Notes: generated by a model from the sequence alone, not told the origin. Counted from the stretch's first letter, positions 27,753 to 39,417 are shown. The stretch: 64,000 bases of DNA from Nostoc sp. CHAB 5844 (GCF_020829595.1 NZ_JAIVFW010000012.1:62001-126000), one strand, 5' to 3'. Numbers and translations are program-made.

Positions 27753-28955
27753 TTATTTTTTTAATGTTAAATAAATAGGTAAATTGTTTCTTCTCTCTAG
27801 TGAATATTCAAATTTTTGACAAAGTTGTAAAACTTTTAACCATCTTTGTAACTTAATTTTTTCAGATAAATTATTGTGACTTTTTGACTGGATATTATCT
27901 TGGGTTTGATTTTCAGAAATTACAGTTTTTGAATTAATAGCTTTATTGCTATACATTCTAAATCTTCTTCTAAACTGCATCCAAGAATCATGATCATTCC
28001 AAATCAAAGATGTTAAAGGCTGTGCGATAACTTTCAAGATGAATATCAGTATAGATTTATATAGCCAGAAATATAACAGCAGAGTGTAGTCTAATTTTAT
28101 GGCTTGAAATATCAGAACTAATGTATTCCAATTATCTGCACAAGCTCCACTTTTAAACGCCAAGTATAGTTTAAATTCGCTATTAGATAAGTCGTATATA
28201 TAGTCAGGGATTTCTGGATGTTTTCTTTGGCATTCTCTCATCACTAAATAGTAAGATTTAGCCATAGCATTATAATTACTAGACATACTTCCATTTACCT
28301 GACGATACCCAACCAAAAAATCGCGTACTACCCGAAAATCGTAGTATTCAGCTATCCGTAGGTATAACTCCCAATCTTCACATCCCTGAGCGTTTTGCGC
28401 TTTTAATTGGCAGTTATAACCGCCGATTTCGTCAAAACAAACTCGACGAATTAGCGGGACACTGGCATTACCAATAAAATTGCTATATATCAAAGCTGGG
28501 TAAACTTTACCCTCAATGCTACGCCATGCTGAGTAATATTCATAATTGCAGTCTGATATAATTACATCGTCTTCATCAATACCCACCGACCAAGCATAAA
28601 CTAACCCTACAGATTCATCGGCTGATACTAGACATTGCACTTGTTTTTCTAGTTTTTGGGAATACCAAATATCATCAGCATCAATTGGTGCAATATATTC
28701 ACCTCTAGATTTTTCTATTGCTAAATTCCGAGCAGCCGCTACTCCTGCATTTGTTTGCCGAAATAAAATCACCCGACTGTCTTGTTGAGCAAAAAATTCT
28801 ACAATGTCAGATGTTGTATCGTGAGAACCATCATCAACAACTATAACTTCAATATTTTTATATGTTTGTGATAAAACAGAGTTTAAAGTTTTTTCAATAA
28901 ATTTCTCTGCATTATAGGCAGGTATAATAACTGAAACTAAAGGAGCTTTTATCAT
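27753..28955 (-). CDS. GT2 family glycosyltransferase, first gene of the glycan operon
   Basis: About 400 residues from the ATG at 28955 (TTG at 28961 also in frame). The GT2 domain fills residues 1-220: VSVIIPAYNAEKFIEKTLNSVL, VVDDGSHDTT, QTNAGVAAARN, APIDADDIWY (DxD metal site), EDWELYLRIAEYY. After that come hydrophobic segments (LLYFWLYKSILIFILKVIAQPL), probably a membrane-associated part, and a basic tail. It likely adds a sugar on the cytosolic face of the membrane before export. Leads a five-gene minus-strand run with gaps of 3, 9, -4 and 24 bases. Confidence 0.86.
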   Translation of the reverse strand: MIKAPLVSVIIPAYNAEKFIEKTLNSVLSQTYKNIEVIVVDDGSHDTTSDIVEFFAQQDSRVILFRQTNAGVAAARNLAIEKSRGEYIAPIDADDIWYSQKLEKQVQCLVSADESVGLVYAWSVGIDEDDVIISDCNYEYYSAWRSIEGKVYPALIYSNFIGNASVPLIRRVCFDEIGGYNCQLKAQNAQGCEDWELYLRIAEYYDFRVVRDFLVGYRQVNGSMSSNYNAMAKSYYLVMRECQRKHPEIPDYIYDLSNSEFKLYLAFKSGACADNWNTLVLIFQAIKLDYTLLLYFWLYKSILIFILKVIAQPLTSLIWNDHDSWMQFRRRFRMYSNKAINSKTVISENQTQDNIQSKSHNNLSEKIKLQRWLKVLQLCQKFEYSLERRNNLPIYLTLKK

Positions 28956-29729
28956 TAGCAAACTCTGAGTTTTTTATAGATTTTTACATTAAACTTTTTA
29001 GTCCTCTTGTTTTCTGGCTCCTTTAACTCATCTAAAAAAAATTTCCAACCGGAAATTAGACAAATGTTTAACTAAAGTTAAGCAAATCACCAATGCAAAT
29101 ATTTTCTTCTTTTATAAGAAGGTTTAAATATTTATATAAGCGCTTATACTATACGTTAGTAGCTTGACAGCAAGCGCCTAGTAGCAGTACAGTAATATAT
29201 AAGGCTTAAAACTGCCTAATTTGCGTACTTAATTTGATAACTGTAAATTAAATTACAAAAAAAAATATAATAGGCAAATCTATCTAAAGATAGATTTTTT
29301 TGGTTAAAAAACATCACTTAAGATAATTGAGTTCTATCCAAAAGGTAGATGCGTAAAAAATAGCCCTATTTAATAGATTATAAAAAAAAGCTTAGAAAGT
29401 AAAGCTATTTCTATTTTTTAAGCTATGTAAGTTTCAATCTTTACCATAGATAACTCAAGAATGCATCCATAGTAAGGACTGAAAACTATGTCTTGAAAAA
29501 GTATACTTTTTACATTTGTAGCGAAAAATAACTGAAAGCTTCACCCAATTTAGTGAATCACAAGTAGGCGTAACCTGACTAAAGTTAAGATTTGCAAGGC
29601 TTTTCTAGAACATCAAACATAGAATTTACTTTTGTCAAAAAAATTACCAATAGAAGCACACTCTGGAATGATCTTTTGAGGTGACAGATAAGATAAAGGA
29701 ATAAGAACGCTGTTCACTCACCACAACCC
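28956..29729. other. Long AT-rich divergent spacer; one hairpin
   Basis: 774 bases without a credible gene. It must carry the promoter of the glycan operon (minus) and of the M16 peptidase (plus). Seen: short palindromes (ATTTCCAACCGGAAAT near 29040, ATAAGCGCTTAT near 29139) and the hairpin at 29276-29302. No STRR or MITE, unlike most spacers here. Confidence 0.55.
29276..29302 (+). terminator. Hairpin followed by T run inside the long spacer
   Basis: AAATCTATCT, two-base loop AA, AGATAGATTT, then TTTT. It has the form of an intrinsic terminator, yet no gene ends before it on the plus strand, so it may end a short untranslated RNA. Confidence 0.4.
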
Positions 29730-31013
29730 ATGACTTCAACCCTATTAAAATCTTCTAGTCTCAATTCCCCCACACTACACCAGTTGCCTAATGGCTTGAC
29801 AATCATTGCAGAGCAAATGCCAATTGAAGTTGTCAACCTCAACCTCTGGATTAGAGTTGGCTCGACTGTAGAATCTGATGCTATCAATGGCATGGCTCAC
29901 TTCTTAGAGCATATGATTTTTAAAGGAACTGAGCGACTTGCTAGTGGTGAGTTTGAACGTCGAATTGAAGAGCGGGGTGCTGTAACTAATGCCGCTACAA
30001 GCCAAGATTATACTCATTATTATATAACTACTGCTCCGCAAGATTTTGCCGAACTGGCTCCATTACAAATTGATGTGGTATTTAATCCGAGTATTCGTGA
30101 TGATGCCTTTGAACGTGAACGTTCTGTAGTTTTAGAAGAAATCAGACGTTCCGAAGATAATCCCCATCGTCGAACTTTTCGCCGCGCTATGGAAATGGCA
30201 TTTGATGTACTACCATATCGCCGTCCAGTATTGGGGCCAGAATCTGTAATATCTGGGCTGCAACCCCAGCAAATGCGAGATTTTCATGCTAGTTGGTATC
30301 AACCGCAGTCGATTACTGCTGTGGCTGTGGGTAATTTACCTGTAGAAAAATTAATTGAAATTGTCGCTGAGGGATTTAGCCACGTTCATCAACGTCAAGC
30401 ATCAACTATATATAGTCAACCCTCAAATATAATTCCCGAATCTGCATTTACCGAAATTGTCCGTCGAGAATTTGTGGATGAAAGCCTTCAGCAAGCGAGA
30501 ATAGTGATGGTGTGGCGGGTTCCAGGATTAGCTGAGTTAAACCAGACTTACGGATTAGATGTATTAGCAGGAATTTTAGGACACGGAAGGACATCAAGAC
30601 TGGTGAGAGATTTGCGAGAAGAACGAGGGTTAGTTTCTTCGATCGCAGTTAGCAACATGAGCAACTTACTCCAAGGTACATTTTACATTTCCGCTAAATG
30701 TGCAGTCGAAAACTTAGCAGCTGTTGAAGAAGCGATCGCGCAACACATCCGCAGATTGCAAACAGAGTTAGTCACTGACAAAGAAATTGCCCGTGTCCGC
30801 AAACGTGTCGCCAACAGATTTATTTTTGGTAACGAAACCCCAAGCGATCGCGCCGGCTTATACGGTTTCTATCAATCATTAGTAGGCGATTTGGAACCAG
30901 CCTTCAACTACCCACTACATATCCAACAACAAGAAGCCAACGATTTACTCCTCGCCGCTAATCAATATCTCTGCCCAGAAGCTTATGGCGTAGTAGTCAT
31001 GAAACCGTTGTAA
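29730..31013 (+). CDS. M16 family zinc metallopeptidase (pitrilysin/processing-peptidase type)
   Basis: 427 residues, a single M16 unit pair as in processing peptidases. The inverted zinc motif HFLEH (in MAHFLEHMIFKGT, about residue 63) with the downstream glutamate region (ERERSVVLEEIRRSEDNP) is intact, so this is the catalytic subunit type. The C-terminal half has the usual R/Y substrate loop (GHGRTSRLVRDLREERGL). No signal peptide. It degrades peptides in the cytosol. Cyanobacteria often have two adjacent M16 genes; here the following gene is a kinase, so a partner is elsewhere or absent. Confidence 0.9.
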   Translation: MTSTLLKSSSLNSPTLHQLPNGLTIIAEQMPIEVVNLNLWIRVGSTVESDAINGMAHFLEHMIFKGTERLASGEFERRIEERGAVTNAATSQDYTHYYITTAPQDFAELAPLQIDVVFNPSIRDDAFERERSVVLEEIRRSEDNPHRRTFRRAMEMAFDVLPYRRPVLGPESVISGLQPQQMRDFHASWYQPQSITAVAVGNLPVEKLIEIVAEGFSHVHQRQASTIYSQPSNIIPESAFTEIVRREFVDESLQQARIVMVWRVPGLAELNQTYGLDVLAGILGHGRTSRLVRDLREERGLVSSIAVSNMSNLLQGTFYISAKCAVENLAAVEEAIAQHIRRLQTELVTDKEIARVRKRVANRFIFGNETPSDRAGLYGFYQSLVGDLEPAFNYPLHIQQQEANDLLLAANQYLCPEAYGVVVMKPL

Positions 31014-31103
31014 ATTTTAGTCAATGGTCATTTGTCATTTGTCATTTGTCTATTGACTAGACTATGTTTTTCACACTTCATACTTCACACTTCATACTTC
31101 ATA

Positions 31104-31973
31104 ATGTTTTGGACTGAAATTGATGCCCATATTAGTCGGGTAACTGGCGAAAAATTCCAAAGTCAGCAACGGCGTTCTGTGAGTGGCGGGTGTATTAACC
31201 AAGGTTACGCTGTCTCTAACAGTGAAATAACATACTTCGTCAAACTCAACCAAGCATCGCAAGTTGCCATGTTTGAGGCTGAGATGCTTGGTTTAAAGCA
31301 AATGTTAGCCACAAATAGCATTCGTGTACCCAAGCCTATTTGTTGGGGAACATCTGGCGATTCTAGCTATATTGTGTTGGAATGGCTAGAAATGAGCGGC
31401 GGTGACAGCAAATCTTGGGCAGAAATGGGACGCAAGTTAGCAGCAATGCACAAAGCAAAAGCAACCAGCCAACGTGGTTTTGGCTGGGACATGAATAACA
31501 CGATTGGTTCCACTTCCCAAATCAACACATGGACAGCAGATTGGGTGGAATTTTATGGCAAACATCGCCTCGGTTATCAATTTCAGTTAGCCAGAAGACG
31601 GGGTGGTAATTTTCCTAAACAAGATGAATTACTAGCAGCAATTCCTGAATTATTAGCACACGAAGTGCAACCATCCTTAGTACACGGCGATTTATGGGGT
31701 GGAAATGCTGGGTGTACGGTGTTAGGAGAACCAGTAATTTTCGACCCAGCAACTTATTATGGCGATAGAGAAGTTGATATTGCGATGACCGAACTTTTTG
31801 GTGGTTTTCCAGCCGCTTTTTACAAAGGTTATAACGAAGTTTTTCCCTTAGATACAGGCTATGAAAAACGCAAAATACTTTATAACCTGTATCACATTTT
31901 GAATCATTTTAACTTATTTGGTGGTGGTTATGGTTCCCAAGCAAATCGGATGATTGAGCAAATTTTACGGTGA
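31104..31973 (+). CDS. Fructosamine kinase family protein
   Basis: 289 residues from ATG 31104 (MFWTEIDAHISRVTG); upstream in-frame codons are translated STRR (ACTTCAT heptamers) and are rejected. Kinase-like fold: SGGCINQGYAV nucleotide loop, VLEWLEM hinge, catalytic LVHGDLWGGN (H-x-D) and metal-binding IFDPATYYGDREVDIAMTELFGG. The family phosphorylates ketosamines made by glycation and so repairs glycated proteins or small amines in the cytosol; bacterial members favour ribulosamine or erythrulosamine, by analogy. The ATG abuts the STRR with no Shine-Dalgarno site. Confidence 0.88.
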   Translation: MFWTEIDAHISRVTGEKFQSQQRRSVSGGCINQGYAVSNSEITYFVKLNQASQVAMFEAEMLGLKQMLATNSIRVPKPICWGTSGDSSYIVLEWLEMSGGDSKSWAEMGRKLAAMHKAKATSQRGFGWDMNNTIGSTSQINTWTADWVEFYGKHRLGYQFQLARRRGGNFPKQDELLAAIPELLAHEVQPSLVHGDLWGGNAGCTVLGEPVIFDPATYYGDREVDIAMTELFGGFPAAFYKGYNEVFPLDTGYEKRKILYNLYHILNHFNLFGGGYGSQANRMIEQILR

Positions 31974-32130
31974 GATTTGGAAGGAATTTTGGGGTGCGAT
32001 CGTCATCACCAACGACGTTTACCCCACCACTTGAGAGTAGGAAAACTTCAGCAAAGCAATTCCCATTGCTACAAATGGTAAACCTGCGGCTCTGTGCGTC
32101 GAACTTTGCCTTCCTCTGCGTTGAAAAACT

Positions 32131-32511
32131 TTAAAATTTCAAATTCCAAGCAGCAATAGCTAAAGCACCCCAACCAGCAACGAAAGCTGCACCGCCTAAT
32201 GGTGTAATAGCACCTAAATATTTCACACCAGTTAGGCTCAAAGCGTATAAACTGCCAGAGAAAATAGCAATGCCAATAATAAATAGCCATCCACTAGCAA
32301 TTAAAGTAGTTGGAGGTGATTCGAGGCGACTAATGAGGAGAGCAACTACTAAAAGTGCAAGGGCATGATACATTTGGTAGCGAGCGCCAGTTTCAAAAAT
32401 AGAAAGCGATCGCTCGCTCAGATGATCTCGTAAAGCATGGGAAGCAAAAGCCCCAGCCGCAACTGACAAACCACCTAAAACGGCAGCTACACTCAAAAAA
32501 ATCTGCGTCAT
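32131..32511 (-). CDS. DUF423 small membrane protein
   Basis: 126 residues with four hydrophobic helices. The opening FLSVAAVLGGLSVAAGAFASHALRDHL and FETGARYQMYHALALL is diagnostic for DUF423 (YgdD type), a small integral membrane family of unknown function. The end FVAGWGALAIAAWNLKF fits. It follows the 162-aa membrane protein by 21 bases on the same strand, so the two are probably cotranscribed. Confidence 0.85.
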   Translation of the reverse strand: MTQIFLSVAAVLGGLSVAAGAFASHALRDHLSERSLSIFETGARYQMYHALALLVVALLISRLESPPTTLIASGWLFIIGIAIFSGSLYALSLTGVKYLGAITPLGGAAFVAGWGALAIAAWNLKF

Positions 32512-32532
32512 GAGACTTACTTCTCAACAGAT

Positions 32533-33021
32533 TTAGACATCAAAATGATATGATACAGCGCCTTCTTCATTCACTTTAAAATTTGCATTGAATTCTTTAG
32601 CTTTTTCGTCTAAATAATCACGAGCAATTGATGGTGGTAACTGTGACTGCATCGCAAAGCCTAAAACAGTAACTCTGCCATGATTATCTTGTAACATTTG
32701 ATAGAAAATTGATTGTAAGCGATCGCTCACTTGTTGCTGAAGCGCTTTTTGTTCAGTCTGACTGCGACGGTATAAAGATAAACTCAACCAACCACCCAAC
32801 ATCATTGTCGGCACACCAAACATAAAACTTTGCCTTGCTGTAGTATCAAGCATATAAAGAGCTTCTTTATTCACAAAATCCTTACCTGAATCTGCCTCAT
32901 CCCCTGATGGAATTGGCTTGAGCATAGTATTTCTTTCAATTACCGCAGAGACTGATAGTGTCAAAAACATGAATCCGAGTGTCAGTAGCCAACCCGCCGC
33001 TAATTTTTCAGCAGTCTTCAT
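32533..33021 (-). CDS. Conserved membrane-anchored protein of unknown function
   Basis: 162 residues with two predicted membrane segments (about 8-28 and 68-86: FMFGVPTMMLGGWLSLSLY), a polar loop between them (SGDEADSGKDFVNKEALY) and a soluble C-terminal domain of about 75 residues (QQQVSDRLQSIFYQMLQDNHGRVTVLGFAMQ). It probably sits in the plasma or thylakoid membrane with the domain in the cytosol. Likely operon with DUF423 downstream. No family recognised. Confidence 0.7.
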   Translation of the reverse strand: MKTAEKLAAGWLLTLGFMFLTLSVSAVIERNTMLKPIPSGDEADSGKDFVNKEALYMLDTTARQSFMFGVPTMMLGGWLSLSLYRRSQTEQKALQQQVSDRLQSIFYQMLQDNHGRVTVLGFAMQSQLPPSIARDYLDEKAKEFNANFKVNEEGAVSYHFDV

Positions 33022-33179
33022 AACTCGATTTTAAATTTAGACTTTGCTTGAGATTTTAACCCTACTTTCACCAACGTTCCAGTCTATCAGTCTGCTTTTG
33101 ATGACGGTTTTGTTAACCGCATTGCGTCACAGTCTAAAATCAAACTAAGCTCTCTTATTTCCAGCAACCACCAGGTGTA

Positions 33180-33728
33180 ATGACCATAAACACCTATAAA
33201 TGGACAACTGAACGCTATCACCAAGCAATAGAAGCAGGCATTTTTGACGACCAGCCGATTGAACTATTGCGCGGCGACCTAATTGTTATGCCCCCAGAAC
33301 GAGAACCTCACGCCTACTACAACACAGAAACCGCCGATTATCTCCGCATACTACTCGGTGAACGGGTAAAAATCCGCGATGCCAAACCCATCACCTTGCC
33401 TAACGATTCTGAACCAGTCCCCGATGTTGCAATTGTCCAACCTCTAGGTGAAATTTACTTAGAACACCACCCGTATCCTGAAGATATTTTCTGGGTTATC
33501 GAATTTTCCAACGCCACCTTGAGCAAAGATTTAGGTGAGAAAAAAGCAATCTACGCCGAAGCCGGCATTGTTGAATATTGGGTAGTTAACCTGAAGAATC
33601 GACAGTTAAAAATATTTCGTGATCTCAACAATGGGCAATACACAACCGAACTGACACTAACCACAGGCACAATTTCACCCTTAGCTTTTCCTGATGTATC
33701 TGTTCAAGTTGAACGCATGATAAGTTAG
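33180..33728 (+). CDS. Uma2 family PD-(D/E)XK endonuclease-like protein (DUF820)
   Basis: 182 residues. Typical Uma2 layout: a start like MTINTYKWTTERYHQAIEAGIFDD, IELLRGDLIVMPPER, the acidic site PVPDVAIVQP, then WVIEFSNATLSKDLGEKKAIYAEAGIVEYWVVN with the E and K of the nuclease fold. Cyanobacteria hold dozens of these, some suspected to be linked to mobile elements; the in vivo role is unknown. Stands alone and converges on chlM with an STRR hairpin between. Confidence 0.88.
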   Translation: MTINTYKWTTERYHQAIEAGIFDDQPIELLRGDLIVMPPEREPHAYYNTETADYLRILLGERVKIRDAKPITLPNDSEPVPDVAIVQPLGEIYLEHHPYPEDIFWVIEFSNATLSKDLGEKKAIYAEAGIVEYWVVNLKNRQLKIFRDLNNGQYTTELTLTTGTISPLAFPDVSVQVERMIS

Positions 33729-33763
33729 TAGTCCTTCAAGTGAGACATTCTTGGGTTGAGACT

Positions 33764-33813
33764 GTCATTAGTCATTTGTCCCTTGTCCTTTATCAATACA
33801 AATGACCAATGAC
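33764..33813. terminator. STRR-built hairpin between convergent genes
   Basis: GTCATTAGTCATTTG (33764-33778) pairs with CAAATGACCAATGAC (33799-33813) at 14 of 15 positions; both arms are made of seven-base STRR units. It lies between the Uma2 gene and chlM and could terminate both. Confidence 0.55.
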
Positions 33814-33832
33814 AAATGACCAAGGACGACCT

Positions 33833-34519
33833 TTACTTCCGTGTAGCTTCGAGTAAGCGGGAGAAATAAAAGCGAGTTTTAGTCATTTCTTGACGTTGAA
33901 CAGCAAAGCCATTTTTTTCGATAATCTTCACCACATCAGCTTCACGGTGCAGATAAGCGCGAGTTGTCTTGCTCGCACCTGGGAAAAAACTGCCAATTTT
34001 CTTGAGTAGGCTGAGGGCGCAAGTTTTGGGCGCAAAACTGAGAATTATCCGTGATTCTGCCAAAGAACAAAGGTGAGAAATCATCTCATCAGCTTTGTCT
34101 TGGGGGTAGTGGATGAGAACATCTAAGCAAATCACAGTGTGGTAACTGCCACTCAAAGATTCTAAATCTTGCACAGCAAAACTAGGGTTGGCAGAATTTC
34201 CCAAAGCTTGTAAGGCTCTTTGTTTGCCTTCTTCCACCATTTTTTCAGAAATATCGCTGGCATAAACCTTAGCACCTGCTGTTGCTAAGGGAATGCTGAG
34301 ACTACCTACACCGCAGCCAGCATCGCAGATTGATAGCTGGGATAAATTGCCATCATTTTTCAGCCAGCCGATAACTTTATCCACGGTTTGTTGATGGCCA
34401 TAGCGGATGTCTAACTGAACTTTATTGACTTCGCCATCGCCATAAATCCGCTTCCAGCGGTCAAACCCTGTGGAATTGAAATACTCACGAACAATCGTTT
34501 TATCGTCGGCTGCGTTCAT
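33833..34519 (-). CDS. chlM: Magnesium-protoporphyrin IX O-methyltransferase
   Basis: 228 residues. The start DDKTIVREYFNSTGFDRWKRIYGDGEVNKVQLDIRYGHQ is characteristic of ChlM/BchM. The SAM-binding motif CDAGCGVGSLSIPLA is near residue 66 and VICLDVLIHYPQ near 133. It methylates the ring C propionate of Mg-protoporphyrin IX, the step after Mg-chelatase in chlorophyll synthesis, at the membrane. Monocistronic here; no other chl gene is adjacent. Confidence 0.94.
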   Translation of the reverse strand: MNAADDKTIVREYFNSTGFDRWKRIYGDGEVNKVQLDIRYGHQQTVDKVIGWLKNDGNLSQLSICDAGCGVGSLSIPLATAGAKVYASDISEKMVEEGKQRALQALGNSANPSFAVQDLESLSGSYHTVICLDVLIHYPQDKADEMISHLCSLAESRIILSFAPKTCALSLLKKIGSFFPGASKTTRAYLHREADVVKIIEKNGFAVQRQEMTKTRFYFSRLLEATRK

Positions 34520-36172
<1,653 letters not shown>

Positions 36173-36178
36173 AGTCTG

Positions 36179-36240
36179 AAGTCAGAAGTGTGAAGTGTGA
36201 AATTTATTACTTCATACTTCATACTTCACACTTCTGACTT
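36179..36240. terminator. STRR palindrome between eno and argC, likely bidirectional terminator
   Basis: AAGTCAGAAGTGTGAAGT (36179-36196) is the exact reverse complement of ACTTCACACTTCTGACTT (36223-36240). The loop is further ACTTCAT heptamers. The right arm touches the argC stop codon. Confidence 0.7.
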
Positions 36241-37298
36241 TAAGGATAAAATCCCAACTTGGGCAACCCCAAGGTTTCATCCCAGCCCATCATCAAGTTC
36301 AAACATTGAATTGCTTGACCCGCTTGCCCTTTAATCAGGTTGTCAATTGCTGACATGACAATTACACGACCTGTGCGCGGGTCAGCTTCTACACCGATAA
36401 AGCAAAGATTGCTACCGCTTGCCCACTTTGTTTGCGGGTAAACACCGCTTTCGCAGATTTTTACCCAAGGAGAGTTGCGGTAGAAAGCGTTGTAAATTGT
36501 AATTAAATCATCTCTAGCCAAGCCAGGATCGCGCAGTGTGGCGTAGACTGTCGCCAAAATTCCGCGCACCATCGGGATGAGGTGGGGGGTAAATTGCACA
36601 GTTACCTCATGACTTGCTAATTCGCTGCAAATCTGCTCAATTTCTGGGGTATGACGGTGACGAACTACTCCGTATGCAGCTAAGGAATTATCAGCCTCAG
36701 CCAGTAACAAGTTGACTTTAGCTTGCCGTCCGCCGCCAGATGTGCCAGACTTGGCATCGATAATGGCAGTTTCTGGCACAATTAAGCCTTGTTTTAAAAG
36801 TGGCGACAACGCTAACAAGCTGGCAGTGGGATAGCAGCCAGGACAACCAATTAGTTGTGCTTCAGCAATGCGATCGCGGTAAAGTTCCGGTAAACCATAA
36901 ACTGCTGTAGCCGCAGCAGTGCGATCGCTTCTTTCTTGTCCATACCAACTAGTGTAAGTTGCCAGATCGCTAAACCGATAATCCGCACTTAAATCAAGTA
37001 CTTTACATCCTTTTTCTAATAACTGTGGTGCAATTTGGCAAGCCAGACCATTTGGCAGAGACAAAAACACAACTTCACAGCGATGAGCAATAATTTCTGG
37101 CTCTACCGCCTCTATTGGCAAATTAACTATATGAGCCAAATGTGGGTAAAGATCCCCAAAAGATTTCCCCGCACTACTTTCACCGCCTAAATAAACTAGT
37201 TCAACCTCTGGATGTTCCATAAGTAATCGAACTAGCTGCACTCCACCATAGCCTGACGCGCCAACAATCCCAACGGGTACGCGTCTAAAATTGCCCAT
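36240..37298 (-). CDS. argC: N-acetyl-gamma-glutamyl-phosphate reductase
   Basis: 352 residues. NADP-binding [18 protein letters not shown] at the N-terminus, catalytic Cys155 in [11 protein letters not shown], and the conserved [10 protein letters not shown] and HRHTPEIEQ segments. It makes N-acetylglutamate semialdehyde in arginine synthesis. Its start is backed by AAGGA about 15 bases upstream. Not clustered with other arg genes. Confidence 0.95.
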   Translation of the reverse strand: MGNFRRVPVGIVGASGYGGVQLVRLLMEHPEVELVYLGGESSAGKSFGDLYPHLAHIVNLPIEAVEPEIIAHRCEVVFLSLPNGLACQIAPQLLEKGCKVLDLSADYRFSDLATYTSWYGQERSDRTAAATAVYGLPELYRDRIAEAQLIGCPGCYPTASLLALSPLLKQGLIVPETAIIDAKSGTSGGGRQAKVNLLLAEADNSLAAYGVVRHRHTPEIEQICSELASHEVTVQFTPHLIPMVRGILATVYATLRDPGLARDDLITIYNAFYRNSPWVKICESGVYPQTKWASGSNLCFIGVEADPRTGRVIVMSAIDNLIKGQAGQAIQCLNLMMGWDETLGLPKLGFYP

Positions 37299-37572
37299 GA
37301 TTCTAAAATCCTTATCCGCTTTTGATTAATTTATCAGTCAATGATCAAGGGTCAAGAGTCAAGGGTCATTTGTCCTTTGTTGCTCTCTACGTCCCCTTTA
37401 CGATGACTGTTGAACTTATGATTGCACTTTCAAGCTAAACCCCAATTTTAACGGCAGAGACTAGACCATGTTATCGAATCATTGCTAGTGTATTCTCCTT
37501 CGTATAAAGGAGTTACAATCAAAATATAGAAATTGTTAAAAAAAATTTACTATCCCTAACTGGAAGTCTTTT

Positions 37573-39351
37573 GTGTCAACGCCTAAACCTACACGGCAGT
37601 CTTATGACACTCCTGCTGAGAGCGAAAACTCCCAAATGAGTGTAGCTCCTCAAGCAGGTGAAACCACTGTTCATAATGCTGCCTCTCAGCAAGCTTTTAA
37701 ATTTGATTCGATTGATGCTGCTTTGGCAGATCTCAAAGCAGGCCGCGTCATTGTTGTGGTAGATGACGAAAATCGAGAAAATGAAGGTGATTTGATTTGT
37801 GCTGCCCAATTTGCCACACCTGACATGATCAATTTCATGGCGGTGGAAGCAAGAGGGCTGATATGTATAGCTATGACAGGCGATCGCTTAGACGAGCTAG
37901 ACTTGCCGTTAATGGTGACTAACATTACGGATACTAACCAAACTGCTTTCACAGTTAGTATCGATGCTGGCCCCCATTTAGGTGTCACCACAGGTATTTC
38001 CGCAGAAGACCGCGCCCGGACTATCCAAGTTGCCCTGAACCCCGCAACCACACCTTTGGATTTACGTCGTCCTGGACATATTTTCCCAATTCGCGCCAAA
38101 GCTGGGGGTGTCCTCAAACGGGCAGGACATACAGAAGCCGCAGTCGATTTATCTCGATTGGCAGGACTGTATCCGGCTGGGGTGATTTGTGAAATTCAAA
38201 ACTCCGATGGTTCAATGGCGCGACTACCCCAGTTGATTGAGTACGCGAGAACCCACAATTTAAAAATTATCAGTATTGCGGATTTAATCAGTTATCGTCT
38301 CCAACACGATCGCCTTGTCGTCCGCGAAAGTATTGCCGAGTTACCCACACAGTTCGGTCATTTCAAAATTTACGCTTATCGCCACACCCTCGACAATTGC
38401 GAACACGTTGCTATTGTCAAAGGCGATCCCACTACTTTCAAAGATGAGCCAGTGATGGTGCGGATGCACTCAGAATGTTTAACTGGTGATGCTTTGGGGT
38501 CTTTGCGTTGCGATTGTCGGATGCAGTTGCAAGCCGCTTTGAAAATGATTGAAACTGCTGGTCAAGGTATCGTTGTTTACCTGCGTCAAGAAGGTCGGGG
38601 CATCGGCTTGATTAATAAGCTCAAAGCCTACTCGCTACAAGACATGGGACTGGATACTGTAGAAGCCAACGAGCGTTTAGGTTTTCCAGCTGATCTGCGC
38701 GATTATGGGATGGGAGCGCAAATGCTCATGGATTTGGGCGTAAAAAATATTCGCTTGATTACTAATAATCCTCGTAAAATTGCTGGCGTGAAAGGTTATG
38801 GCTTAGAAGTTGTGGATCGCCTGCCATTATTAATTGAGGCAAACGACTACAATTCCTACTACCTAGCAACTAAGGCGAAAAAGCTAGGTCATATGCTGTT
38901 GCAAACCTATCTAGTAACGATCGCAATTCATTGGCAAGATGACCCCCAATCAATCACCAAACGTTATGAAAGGTTGGAAAAATTACGGCATTTAGCCAGA
39001 AGTAATGATTTATTGTTGCAAGAAGAAGCCCGTCCTTTGGCGATCGCTTTATTCGATGAGCCAGCTTTGACAGTACACTTAGGTTTTGACCAACCAAAAG
39101 TAGCAAGTTGTGATTGGTACAAGCAAACTGGTCATCCTTACTTGCAAGCTGTCTTCCAAATTCTCGATCATCTAGCAAGCTTGCCTTACATTCAGAAACT
39201 AGAATTTCTGATTTCTTCTGGTTGCGATCCCCTCAGTAATTTGCAAATTCAACTTGATCGGCAAATATTATCCATAGATACTTTGCCTTCATCTATTAGC
39301 GATAGTCTGGAAAAGCAGAAAATTTATAGCTTTACCAAGCAGTCTGAGTAA
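37573..39351 (+). CDS. ribBA: Bifunctional DHBP synthase / GTP cyclohydrolase II
   Basis: 592 residues from a GTG ([10 protein letters not shown]). The N-terminal RibB domain (about 45-250) has [15 protein letters not shown] and [22 protein letters not shown]. The C-terminal RibA domain (about 255-450) has [23 protein letters not shown] with its three zinc cysteines and [12 protein letters not shown]. It provides both starting units for riboflavin. Beyond RibA is a ~140-residue extension (from about 450) with no motif I know; the first ~40 residues are low in complexity. A 33-nt hairpin with T run follows at 39380. Confidence 0.95.
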   Translation: MSTPKPTRQSYDTPAESENSQMSVAPQAGETTVHNAASQQAFKFDSIDAALADLKAGRVIVVVDDENRENEGDLICAAQFATPDMINFMAVEARGLICIAMTGDRLDELDLPLMVTNITDTNQTAFTVSIDAGPHLGVTTGISAEDRARTIQVALNPATTPLDLRRPGHIFPIRAKAGGVLKRAGHTEAAVDLSRLAGLYPAGVICEIQNSDGSMARLPQLIEYARTHNLKIISIADLISYRLQHDRLVVRESIAELPTQFGHFKIYAYRHTLDNCEHVAIVKGDPTTFKDEPVMVRMHSECLTGDALGSLRCDCRMQLQAALKMIETAGQGIVVYLRQEGRGIGLINKLKAYSLQDMGLDTVEANERLGFPADLRDYGMGAQMLMDLGVKNIRLITNNPRKIAGVKGYGLEVVDRLPLLIEANDYNSYYLATKAKKLGHMLLQTYLVTIAIHWQDDPQSITKRYERLEKLRHLARSNDLLLQEEARPLAIALFDEPALTVHLGFDQPKVASCDWYKQTGHPYLQAVFQILDHLASLPYIQKLEFLISSGCDPLSNLQIQLDRQILSIDTLPSSISDSLEKQKIYSFTKQSE

Positions 39352-39379
39352 TGCTTTTTTAAGCTTTACCCAAAGGCTT

Positions 39380-39417
39380 AGATCCCTTACTTCTTTGAGA
39401 AGTTGGGGATCTTTTTG
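39380..39417 (+). terminator. Terminator of ribBA (33-nt hairpin family, copy 2)
   Basis: AGATCCCTTACTTCT/AGAAGTTGGGGATCT imperfect stem, then TTTT. Same length and core as the hairpins at 2646, 47861, 50121 and 60836. Confidence 0.75.

Noticed and set aside
19693-28955. Rhizobial-type Nod factor cluster
   Set aside because: The domains are comparable in activity, but there is no NodA-like acyltransferase and no chitin synthase signature was established.
31032-31103. N-terminal extension of the fructosamine kinase
   Set aside because: These codons are STRR; the kinase family start matches the ATG at 31104.
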